Assembly: GCA_033764095.1 (NCBI GenBank)
Contig: JANRJF010000366.1
Span: 1 to 11,434, forward strand
Source: JBDTMT01 sp033764095
Lineage (GTDB): Bacteria; Desulfobacterota; Binatia; HRBIN30; CADEER01
Reading direction: 5' to 3'
DNA length: 11,434 nt
Made by a program: the position numbers and the translations under genes. The notes beneath the pieces are model-generated. The model was not told the origin of the DNA, did no database searches, and saw only the letters and a program-made list of their open reading frames with translations. Below are positions 1 to 7,167 of the stretch, piece by piece. Position 1 is the first letter of the stretch. Each line of letters opens with the position of its first letter.

Positions 1-1
1 G

Positions 2-124
2 GCGGCGGCGGCCGCGGCTGGGGCCGCTGAAGTCCAGATCGCGTTCCGCGCCGGCGTGCCGAACGCCGGCGCGGACCATTTCGCGCACCGCGGCTTTGCC
101 CAAGGTGCGGTGCGGGCCCTGTAA
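2..124 (+). CDS. C-terminal end of an unidentified protein (partial, 5' end outside the window)
   Basis: An open frame enters from the left edge and stops at TAA 122-124, giving 40 residues that begin with an alanine run and end in HRGFAQGAVRAL. The frame has no stop, uses GC-rich codons like the rest of the window, and ends 35 bases before a GC-rich hairpin at 159-182, which is what a gene end would look like. I do not recognise the family; the fragment is too short for a domain and shows no obvious membrane segment. It runs towards the minus-strand cytochrome gene (convergent). It could be a chance open frame in GC-rich DNA, so confidence is moderate. Confidence 0.45.
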   Translation, partial: AAAAAAGAAEVQIAFRAGVPNAGADHFAHRGFAQGAVRAL

Positions 125-158
125 GCCCGGTCCCACCTGACCTGCCTTGATCCGGTTC

Positions 159-182
159 CTTCCCCCGCGTCAGCGGGGGAGG
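159..182. repeat. GC-rich hairpin of dispersed-repeat type
   Basis: The arms TCCCCCGC (161-168) and GCGGGGGA (173-180) pair perfectly around a GTCA loop, and a T-G wobble plus a C-G pair extend the stem to 159-182. No T-run follows on either strand. The hairpin lies 35 bases after the stop of the partial plus-strand gene, so it may help end that transcript. Hairpins with CCCCCGC/GCGGGGG arms followed by a GGG-rich tail are frequent dispersed intergenic repeats in GC-rich genomes (general knowledge), which is why it is listed as a repeat. Confidence 0.45.
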
Positions 183-271
183 GCTAGGATGGGGGTCCGT
201 ACCGATCAGCCGCCCAACCGCGGCGCGTCGGCGCGCGTCCGCGCTCGGCGCAACGGACCGCGCTGTCGCCA

Positions 272-315
272 CCGGGACGCCAAGCAGACCTGCTGCGGTC
301 TGCTTGGCGTCCCGG
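272..315. terminator. Perfect 19-bp inverted repeat, probable bidirectional terminator or repeat
   Basis: The left arm CCGGGACGCCAAGCAGACC (272-290) is matched exactly by its reverse complement at 297-315, leaving a six-base loop TGCTGC. It sits 44 bases beyond the stop codon of the minus-strand cytochrome gene and about 150 bases beyond the partial plus-strand gene, so it is where two convergent transcripts would meet. Neither side has a U-tract, so it is not a textbook intrinsic terminator. A stem this long and perfect could still stop or stabilise mRNA 3' ends, or be a mobile palindromic repeat. Confidence 0.5.
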
Positions 316-358
316 GCCTTGGTGGTCGGCCTTCGTCCTCAGCTCAGGCGACGGTGGC

Positions 359-3300
359 CTAGGGCAGCGGCGGGCAGAACGTCGGCGGCAGGCTGCCGTG
401 GCTGGCGTTGAAGCGGCCGGGGCGATCGTTCTTGGCAGTGGAGGGCGGATTACCGCTGACGTTGGCAGCGGTCTCCGTACACCAGGCGCGGTCGCTGCCC
501 AGCTGCAGGCGCAGGCCGACCTCGCCCTGCGCCGCCTCGTCGAGCGAGTAGCCCCAGGCGGCCTTGCCGCCGCGCAGCACGATGCGGTCGAGCTTGATGA
601 GGATGCTGCGGATCGGCGACGCGGCATCGCCCTTGAAGCGCCAGCCGGCCGGCGCCGCCGCGTTGCCGAGCACCTTCCAGCCGCTCGCCGGCAGCGCGAC
701 GCTGGTCGAATCGCTGGTCAGGCCGGCGGCGTTGTAGACGCGCAGCGTCGCGCCGTGCAGGCTCGGGTCGCCGGCGCTGCCCGGCGCCGGCGGCACGACG
801 CGCTGGGCCACCGCGTCGGCGCTGGTGAGCGCGCTGAACGTGATGCGCCGCTTGCTCGGATCGAGCGGCGGCGACACGTCGTCCTTCAGCGTCAGCTTCG
901 AGGTGCGGATGGTGCGCGGCCCGGTGAGCGGCGTGCTCGCGGCGTCGGCCGGGTCGGAGCCGGCATCGCGCTCGTCGGCGTCGTAGAAGCCGTCCTCGTC
1001 GCGATCGAGCGCGGCGCGCGGGCCGTTGCCGGCCGGCACGCAGGTGAAGGTCAGCTCCTGGCCGGGGCTGGCGGCGAGCGCGCGCAGCGCCGCGTCGGCC
1101 ACCGGCGCCTCGGCGGCGCGGTCGGGTTGGAACTGTCCGCCGGCGGTGCGCAGCCAGCCGCGCCGCATGCCGCCGACCGTGCCCTTGGCGATCAGGTCGC
1201 ACTCGCCGGCGGCGGCACGCGCCACCAGCAGATCGACGCGCGAGCCCACCGTCGCGCCGTTGCTGTCGCTCAGCGTGATCTGCTGGCCGACGACCGGCGC
1301 CAGGTTGGTGTCGAAGGCGAGCATGTAGGCCTCGACGTTGCGGCGGTCGGTGTCGTTGCGGAAGCCGACGCTCGACCCGCCGACCGAGTTGTTGGCGAAC
1401 ACCGTCGCCTTGAAGAAGCGGAACAGGGTGTCGACGCTGCCGTCGTGCAGGAAGCCGAAGCCGCGCACCTGCGGCCCCTGCGGCGGCTGGTTGAGCGGCT
1501 GCACGCCGGCGACGTCGAGCCCGCCGAACATACCGACCTTCTGGTACAGGTTGCGCAGGTGCGGGATCTTGACGATCTGCTGCTCGTTCTCGAAGCTGGC
1601 GCGCCCGTCGGTGCCGAAGTGGCCGAGCTGCGGCTGCAGGCGGTGACAGCCCTCGCAGGTGAAGCCGAGCGGCTGGCCGAAGATGCTGCCGGCGGTGCCG
1701 TCCGACAGCCGCGGGCCGACGAAGAAGTCGTGCCCGGCCTGCTGCGCGGCGTTGAGTGAGTTGTCGAGCCCGCGGTTCGGGTTCGGCGGCAGCTCCACCT
1801 GCAGGATGAAGTCGGTGAACGCCTGCATCTCGGCGGTGGTGAGCTCGCTGTCGCGGCCGACCAGGCCGGGGAAGGCGACGTTGAAGTTGTTGAAGGAGTT
1901 CTCCTCGTCGAACGCCTTGGCCGGCGTCCCCGGCGGATTGGCGCGGTCGCCGCGCCAGTGCATGGCGCCGCTGCCCAGCATGCCGCGCAGGGTCTGCGTC
2001 GTCATCGGGCCCTTCATCGGATGGAAGTCGGTGATGACCCCGGTGCCGTTGATCGGCGCCGGCAGGACGAACACGCCGCTGCTGATCGCGATCGCCAGGT
2101 TGATCGGGATCGGGTTGGTCTTCACCGCGTCGTCCGGGTTGCCGAGATCCCAGGCGAGGTCGTCCATGTCGCCGAAGATGTGGCAGCTGGAGCACGACGC
2201 CTCGCCGTTACTCGAGGTGAAGTCGGCGTCGTAGAGGAAGCGGCGGCCGCTCACGACGCTGGCCGGCTCGGGGTTGTGCAGCGGCAGGTGCGCGGTCTCG
2301 CTGCCGCTGCCCAGGTCGATCACCGAGACGCTGTCGTCGAAGCGGGTGAGGACGTAGAGACGCTGATTGGCGGCGTCGAGCACCAGGCCGCTCGGGCCGC
2401 CGCCGCTGACATCGAGATAGTCGGCGCTGGCGACGGTCGGGTCGAAGGTGTCGCCTTCCAGCGCGACGGTGTTGAAGACGCCGATGCGGCTGGAGCCGAA
2501 GGCGGCGACGTAGAGCGTGCCGCCGTCGGGGCTCACCGCCATGCCGACCGGCGTCGCCAGGCTGTGCGTCTTGGTGCCGATCGGCGCCGGCAGCTGCTCG
2601 TAATCGATGTGCTTGTTGAGGTGGCGCGGAAACACGCCGGCCCCGGTCACGACGGTGATGCGCGACTCGGCGAGATGGCCCTGCACCGTGCTGCCGCCGA
2701 AGACGCCGGGGCCCTCGAAGCGGGTCAGGTTGTTGGCCTCGGTGTTGGACACGTAGAGCGCGCCGGTCACCGGGTTCACCGCCATGTTGAACAGCGTCGT
2801 GCCGACGTGGGTGAAGGCGGCGGTCTGCGCCAGGCTGGTCGCGTCGATGGCGAAGACATCCTGGTCGGGCAGGCTGAAGCGCACCGCCGCGCTCCAGTTG
2901 CGCCCGAGCGGATCGCGCCACTGGCCACTGGCCTGGTCGAGCTTGACGATCAGACCGGTCTCCGGCGCCTGCTTGCCGTTCACGTCGGTGCTCGGGGGCG
3001 GCAACCCGCCGGGCATGGTCAGCCCCTGCACGATGCACGAGCCGGCGGCGCCGAAGCCGTTGCACACCGCGCCCTCGGGCAGCACGGTGGTCTGGTTGCC
3101 GGACTTGAACACCGCCGCGTAGACGGTGTTGCCATCGTTGCTGACCGCCAACGCGCGCGGCGTGTCGCCGAACAAGGTGACGATGCGCAGCGGCGTGCCG
3201 CCGAGCGTGCTGCCGAGCGCCGCGGCGTCGAACACCCAGACATCGGCGCGGCCGACGCCGGCGGTGGTGAGCTGCGGATCGCCGGCCCCGGGCACGGCGG

Positions 3301-3772
3301 CGATCGAGGCGTGGATGCGCTGCTGGCCGCGGTGCGCGGTGGTGATGAAGGCGCGCGCCCCGTCGGGCCCGGCGAAGACGATGTCGCGCGGCTCGTCGCC
3401 GACCAGCAGGGTGCGCACGACGCGCGGCGGCGCGCTGCTGACGTCGACGATGCTGACGCTGTCGGAGAGGTGGTTGACCACCCACACTTCGCTGTCCGAG
3501 CGCGCCGCGACGGCGACCGGCTCGAGGCCGACCTCGACCGAGTCGCGATGCGTCAGTCCAGTCGGCGACACATCGAAGATCTCCAGCCGCTGGTCCGGCG
3601 TATTGATCGCGAACAGCCGCGTGCCGTCGGGCGACAAGGCCAGCGGCCGCACCTGACCGCTCTCGAAGGCGGTGAACGACGCCTGCGCCCGTGCGCTCCC
3701 GGCCAGCCCGCCGGTGACCCCCAGTGCGAGCGCGACGCTGATCGCGACGCGAATGAATCCGTAGCCACTCAT
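359..3772 (-). CDS. Exported YVTN beta-propeller / di-heme cytochrome c peroxidase-like fusion protein
   Basis: This is a 1137-residue exported protein. Residues 1-29 form a Sec signal peptide (AGSARA before Q30). Residues about 30-510 are YVTN/NHL-like beta-propeller repeats, with recurring SPDG-T and DSVSIVD-type strands. Two haem c motifs follow, CSSCH (C527-H531) and CEGCH (C706-H710), with a TLRGML...MHWRGDR segment (604-610) between them, typical of the di-heme CCP/MauG-like superfamily. Residues 923-934 form a textbook 12-residue acidic Ca2+ loop (DRDEDGFYDADE). A last domain of about 180 residues contains two cysteines, and I know it only as a module of uncultured deltaproteobacterium-like proteins. 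The role is probably periplasmic or surface electron transfer or oxidation; whether it is a peroxidase cannot be told. The start at 3772 is preferred over an upstream ATG at 3829 because it has a GGGGGGAAGG ribosome site and begins the signal peptide. The stop is TAG. Confidence 0.9.
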   Translation of the reverse strand: MSGYGFIRVAISVALALGVTGGLAGSARAQASFTAFESGQVRPLALSPDGTRLFAINTPDQRLEIFDVSPTGLTHRDSVEVGLEPVAVAARSDSEVWVVNHLSDSVSIVDVSSAPPRVVRTLLVGDEPRDIVFAGPDGARAFITTAHRGQQRIHASIAAVPGAGDPQLTTAGVGRADVWVFDAAALGSTLGGTPLRIVTLFGDTPRALAVSNDGNTVYAAVFKSGNQTTVLPEGAVCNGFGAAGSCIVQGLTMPGGLPPPSTDVNGKQAPETGLIVKLDQASGQWRDPLGRNWSAAVRFSLPDQDVFAIDATSLAQTAAFTHVGTTLFNMAVNPVTGALYVSNTEANNLTRFEGPGVFGGSTVQGHLAESRITVVTGAGVFPRHLNKHIDYEQLPAPIGTKTHSLATPVGMAVSPDGGTLYVAAFGSSRIGVFNTVALEGDTFDPTVASADYLDVSGGGPSGLVLDAANQRLYVLTRFDDSVSVIDLGSGSETAHLPLHNPEPASVVSGRRFLYDADFTSSNGEASCSSCHIFGDMDDLAWDLGNPDDAVKTNPIPINLAIAISSGVFVLPAPINGTGVITDFHPMKGPMTTQTLRGMLGSGAMHWRGDRANPPGTPAKAFDEENSFNNFNVAFPGLVGRDSELTTAEMQAFTDFILQVELPPNPNRGLDNSLNAAQQAGHDFFVGPRLSDGTAGSIFGQPLGFTCEGCHRLQPQLGHFGTDGRASFENEQQIVKIPHLRNLYQKVGMFGGLDVAGVQPLNQPPQGPQVRGFGFLHDGSVDTLFRFFKATVFANNSVGGSSVGFRNDTDRRNVEAYMLAFDTNLAPVVGQQITLSDSNGATVGSRVDLLVARAAAGECDLIAKGTVGGMRRGWLRTAGGQFQPDRAAEAPVADAALRALAASPGQELTFTCVPAGNGPRAALDRDEDGFYDADERDAGSDPADAASTPLTGPRTIRTSKLTLKDDVSPPLDPSKRRITFSALTSADAVAQRVVPPAPGSAGDPSLHGATLRVYNAAGLTSDSTSVALPASGWKVLGNAAAPAGWRFKGDAASPIRSILIKLDRIVLRGGKAAWGYSLDEAAQGEVGLRLQLGSDRAWCTETAANVSGNPPSTAKNDRPGRFNASHGSLPPTFCPPLP

Positions 3773-3773
3773 G

Positions 3774-3783
3774 CCTTCCCCCC
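3774..3783 (-). promoter_or_regulatory. Ribosome binding site that fixes the cytochrome start
   Basis: Read on the minus strand, GGGGGGAAGG ends one base before ATG 3772-3770, and the G-run is centred about 8 bases upstream. The alternative in-frame ATG at 3829 has no purine-rich stretch and would put 19 charged or polar residues ahead of the signal peptide. This supports the shorter protein. Confidence 0.55.
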
Positions 3784-3785
3784 AG

Positions 3786-3813
3786 TCTGGCTTACATCCC
3801 CGATCAAGCCAGA
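3786..3813 (-). promoter_or_regulatory. Inverted repeat in the leader of the cytochrome gene
   Basis: TCTGGCTT (3786-3793) and AAGCCAGA (3806-3813) are exact reverse complements around a 12-base spacer, 14 to 41 bases upstream of the cytochrome ATG. A weak -10-like TAGACT lies just upstream on the minus strand (3815-3820). The repeat could therefore be an operator near the transcription start, or a 5'-UTR stem that leaves the ribosome site free. Eight base pairs is close to what chance gives in GC-rich DNA. Confidence 0.3.
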
Positions 3814-3910
3814 TGAGTCTAGCGCCCATTTGGGGGTGTGCGACCCCACGACGGGCCGAACGGGCGATCGGCCGCGCCCAGGGGTCGATCGCGCCGCTGG
3901 CGCCGCGCCG

Positions 3911-6900
3911 TCACCGCAGGCTGTCGAGCTCGACCAGCCGGCCGTCGTCGGTCAGGACGCGCAACGGCGCATCGGGGAAGTCGAATTGCTGCAGCAGCGC
4001 GCGGATGCCGCGCGCCTGCCATGCGGCGAGCACGGCGGGATCGACGCCGGGCTCGAGATGCGGATCGAACAGGAAGCTCTCGGCGAAGTTGTGGTGCTCG
4101 GGGCGATAGGTCTGGGCGAAGTAGCCGTGCAGGGTCACCGGAGGCGCGACCACGCCGCTGATGGTCGAGCCGACCCAGCGATCGAGCGGCGCGGTATAGC
4201 CGGCGACCGAGCCGGTCGGCGCCGGTGGCCAGTAGAAGCTCGACGCGATCGACACGCCCTCCTGCGTCGCGCTGCGCTGTTGCAGCAGATGGCCGGCGCC
4301 GAGCGGCAACGCATCGGAACAGGGCAGCAGCTGGACGCTGTCGGTGTCGCGCCGCGCCGCCGTGCCGTCGAAGTCGAGATACGGCACCGCTGCGTCGTAC
4401 TGCGCCTCGAGCGTGTAGCCGAGATCCTCCGGGAAGAGGATGGGGATCAACTTGGGACCGATCGCGGTCGGCACCAGCGTGCGCAGCGTCATGCGGCGCC
4501 GCGTGGCGCCGTTGCCGACCGTCCACGCGTCGCGGAAGCCGAGCACGCCGGGCAGCTGCGGGTCGAACGCGTCGTGGGCTGCCGCCGCCCAGCTGCTGGG
4601 CGCGCCGGCCAGCTCCTGCACCGTGCCGTCGAGCACGTACTGGTGCGGCGCCGCGACATAGAAGCCGGCGCTGCCCGACGCGATCACCCGGTTGGCCAGC
4701 ACCGGCTGCCAGCGCGTCTTGAGCCGGTAATTGGCGAAGACGTCGCCGTACTCGCCCTGGAAGGTACAGAGGCTGAACGGGCTGTGGATGAGGATCGGCG
4801 GCTCGACGTCGCCGCCGGTGAGGTCGGGGATGCGGCGCACCTGCTTCACATCGAGGCCCTCGCCGGTGACCTTCTTGTACTCGAACTCGATGGTGAACTG
4901 GCTCTCGCCGTGGAAGGCGCCGAAGGCGTGGCCGACCTCGACCAGCAGCGTGGTGAGCGCGTTGTACTCCTGCGGCATCTGCAGCACGGTGGCGCCCAGC
5001 GGCAGGCGGTCGGCGCCCTGGCGCAGCGTCGGGATGCGGCTGTCGCCGAAGGCGAACACCTCGACCTCCTCGGGGCGGCCGTCGTCTTCCGGGTTGGTCA
5101 CCGAGAAGGCGCCGGGCTGCGAGACGATGGTGGCGATGGCGCTGGTCGGGCTGGTGACGCGCAGCGTCGCGACGCCGTTGGCCTCCTCGGTGTCGTCGGT
5201 GAAGGTGTGGTGTACGAGCACTGCCATGCCGACGGTGGACTCGTCGACGCGATGGCGCAGGCGCTCGAGGAAGGCGTTGTCGTTGTAGAAGCTCTGGAAG
5301 ACCTTGCGCAGCGCGCGGAAGACGCCGCGCTCGCCGGCGCGCGTCGCGTCGCAGTGGCTCGGGCCGCTGCCGTCGCCGTCGAGGTCGTCGGCCAGGCAGC
5401 CGCTCTCGCTCTCGTACAGGCCGGCGCCGGTGAACACCTCGCTGTCCTCGACGTTGGTCGAGGAGCGGAAGCGGATCGGCAGATTGGGATCGAAGCGATC
5501 GAGCGCGGCGACGATCGCGCTGCGCTGCGTCGCGGTGAAGTCGGCCTCGTCATCGATCAGGTCGCGCACCTGGTCGAGCGCCTCGAACAGCGCGCCGACG
5601 TCGGCCGGCGGATAGCTGGCAAACGGCGCCAGCAGCGTCGCGATGCGCTGCCGCAGCGGCACGCCGTCGAGCATCTGATCGAGGTAGTCGTTCCAGAGGT
5701 CGAAGGTGAAGGCGATGGCGACGCGCGAATTGTCCGGAATGGCGCGGCGCAGGAAGCCGTAGTTCGACGCCTTGCCGCCGAGCGTGACGATGTCGTCCGG
5801 CGTCGCGTTCGCGACCTCGGCAGCGTAGCGGCCGGCGCGTTGCATCGGCCGGATGTCGAGATCGGGGGCGCGCTGGCGATCGCGCAGCGCGTCGCGCAGC
5901 GGCGTGTCGAGCGCGCCGGTGACGTCGACCAGGCGCACCTCGCAGCGGCCGGTGTCGATCTCGCCACCGCCGAAGAAGCGCGGCGTCAAGGTGGTGGCGC
6001 GCAGCACCACCTCGCGGCCGATCAGCGCCTGCGCCGCCGCCACCGACTCCGGCTGCGCGAGGAAGGCGAAGGGGATCTGCCAGTCGCCGGCGAGGATGGC
6101 GACGTGCGAGCTGGGCGTCGACGGCGCCAGCGACAGCACACCGGCGACGAACGGGATCTCCGCCGGCACGCCGTCGGTGAGCAGGACGTCCTCCGGCCGC
6201 AGCGTGCCGCTGGCGTAGGCATCGGCGATCTGGTCGCCGGGGACGGAGACGACGCGGCCGTGCGCCCAGCCGAGCGCGTAGCAGACGTCGCCGTGCACCC
6301 AGCGCTCGGTCGAGCCGAGCGCGATGCCCGCCGCGGCCAGCGCGTCGCGCTGCTGCGCGGCGCTCGCCTGCTGCTCGAAGGTCGGGAAGTAGAGCACCGG
6401 CACGCTCGCCGCCGCGTCGATCGCGGCGCGTACGGCGGCAAAGTAGGCGACCACCTCCTCGACCGAGTAGGCGTCCTGGCGCACCAGCTGGATGGCGATC
6501 TCGTGCGGCTCGCTCGGCGAATAGAGCACCACGCCGAACACCAGCTGCTGCCCCTCGGCGTGCAGCGACACCGCGTCGATCTCGGCCGGCGTCCAGCCGA
6601 CATACGGCTCCAGTGCCGCGGCGACGAACTGCTGGTGGAAGGGGATCGCGCCGCTGTTCTGGAAGTAGACCACCTCGGGCTCGGCAACGCGGATGGTGAA
6701 CTTGACCCACGACGGCCCGCCGGGGGTGGCGGCATAGGCGAGGTAGGGATCGAGCGGATGTCCGATGCGGTGCTTGTAGGGCAGCGGCTCGATGTCGTCC
6801 TCGCAGCCGTCGAGCGCGTGCCCGACGGCGCGCACCAGTTCGTCGATCTCGATCGCGTCGTTGTGATTGCGGTCGCCGTTCGGACAGGCGACCACGCCGC

Positions 6901-7057
6901 TGCGCCCGAGCGCGACGCCGACCATGGTCACCAGCTCGGCGATGCCGACCTGCTTGTCGTCGTCGCAGTCGCCGGTACAGCGCGCCAGCCCGGCCGCCGC
7001 CGGCCGCGCCGCGCACAGCGCCAGCCCGAACAGCGCGATGCGCGATGCCCACCTCAT
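3911..7057 (-). CDS. Exported PEP/pyruvate-binding (PPDK_N, PEP-synthase-like) protein with N-terminal dockerin-like EF-hands
   Basis: The protein has 1048 residues. Residues 1-22 are a signal peptide (RWASRIALFGLALC then ARPAAA). Residues 27-87 are a Cys-framed pair of EF-hand loops, D30-x-D32-x-D34...E41 and D62-x-N64-x-N66...E73, with Cys at 27, 31, 58 and 85. Around 270-350 is a swivelling phosphohistidine-like domain with TPSSH and candidate catalytic His318. Residues about 425-745 resemble the PPDK/PEP-synthase ATP-grasp domain: GGKASNYGFLRR (K429), FRSSTNVED (R531), GAGLYES, then TIEFEY (E724) and KQVRR (Q739, R741). The last 300 residues are conserved-looking but unknown. In the family, these domains move phosphate between ATP, a His and pyruvate or another acceptor in the cytoplasm; a signal peptide is therefore unexpected, and the true substrate is unknown. 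The domain order (His domain before ATP-grasp) is the reverse of PEP synthase and PPDK. The start is chosen at ATG 7057, at the signal peptide; no clear ribosome site is visible. The stop is TGA. Confidence 0.87.
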   Translation of the reverse strand: MRWASRIALFGLALCAARPAAAGLARCTGDCDDDKQVGIAELVTMVGVALGRSGVVACPNGDRNHNDAIEIDELVRAVGHALDGCEDDIEPLPYKHRIGHPLDPYLAYAATPGGPSWVKFTIRVAEPEVVYFQNSGAIPFHQQFVAAALEPYVGWTPAEIDAVSLHAEGQQLVFGVVLYSPSEPHEIAIQLVRQDAYSVEEVVAYFAAVRAAIDAAASVPVLYFPTFEQQASAAQQRDALAAAGIALGSTERWVHGDVCYALGWAHGRVVSVPGDQIADAYASGTLRPEDVLLTDGVPAEIPFVAGVLSLAPSTPSSHVAILAGDWQIPFAFLAQPESVAAAQALIGREVVLRATTLTPRFFGGGEIDTGRCEVRLVDVTGALDTPLRDALRDRQRAPDLDIRPMQRAGRYAAEVANATPDDIVTLGGKASNYGFLRRAIPDNSRVAIAFTFDLWNDYLDQMLDGVPLRQRIATLLAPFASYPPADVGALFEALDQVRDLIDDEADFTATQRSAIVAALDRFDPNLPIRFRSSTNVEDSEVFTGAGLYESESGCLADDLDGDGSGPSHCDATRAGERGVFRALRKVFQSFYNDNAFLERLRHRVDESTVGMAVLVHHTFTDDTEEANGVATLRVTSPTSAIATIVSQPGAFSVTNPEDDGRPEEVEVFAFGDSRIPTLRQGADRLPLGATVLQMPQEYNALTTLLVEVGHAFGAFHGESQFTIEFEYKKVTGEGLDVKQVRRIPDLTGGDVEPPILIHSPFSLCTFQGEYGDVFANYRLKTRWQPVLANRVIASGSAGFYVAAPHQYVLDGTVQELAGAPSSWAAAAHDAFDPQLPGVLGFRDAWTVGNGATRRRMTLRTLVPTAIGPKLIPILFPEDLGYTLEAQYDAAVPYLDFDGTAARRDTDSVQLLPCSDALPLGAGHLLQQRSATQEGVSIASSFYWPPAPTGSVAGYTAPLDRWVGSTISGVVAPPVTLHGYFAQTYRPEHHNFAESFLFDPHLEPGVDPAVLAAWQARGIRALLQQFDFPDAPLRVLTDDGRLVELDSLR

Positions 7058-7102
7058 GCGCGCGGTCGTAGCAAACAATTCTTGTTTTGGGCAAGCCCGA
7101 AT

Positions 7103-7167
7103 CGGTAGCGGGCCTCCGTGCCCGCTGGCCGCTGGCGCGGAGGCGGGCACGGAGGCCCGCGCTACCG
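7103..7167. repeat. REP-like palindromic element overlapping the stop codon of the FG-GAP gene
   Basis: The left arm 7103-7125 (begins CGGTAGCG, ends GTGCCCGC) pairs with the right arm 7143-7167 (begins GCGGGCAC, ends GCGCTACCG). They match at 23 positions with one two-base GC bulge in the right arm; the loop is 17 bases. The TAG stop of the FG-GAP gene (CTA 7162-7164 on the plus strand) lies inside the right arm, so the element supplies the end of that gene. It occupies most of the 104-base gap to the next gene. It may act as a terminator or mRNA 3' stabiliser, and its form is that of a dispersed intergenic palindrome; copy number cannot be judged here. Confidence 0.65.

Noticed and set aside
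175..195. Possible G-quadruplex from the GGGGG, GGG and GGGGG tracts.
   Set aside because: Only three tracts of three or more G are present; the GG in between is too short for a standard four-tract motif.
450..2195. A long minus-strand frame inside the cytochrome gene.
   Set aside because: Low-complexity Arg/Ala/Gln composition and overlap with the haem-containing frame show it to be an alternate-frame shadow.
3864..3892. GCGATCG/CGATCGC inverted repeat just after the PPDK-like gene stop.
   Set aside because: Seven base pairs with a 15-base loop and no T-run is weak and easily produced by chance in GC-rich DNA.
1958..7108. A stop-free plus-strand frame of about 1,700 codons, antisense to both the cytochrome and PPDK-like genes.
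   Set aside because: Its translation is rich in Arg, Ala, Val, Gly, Asp and His without domains, crosses an intergenic gap, and is the expected antisense shadow of GC-rich codon use. The opposite strand has clear domains and signal peptides.
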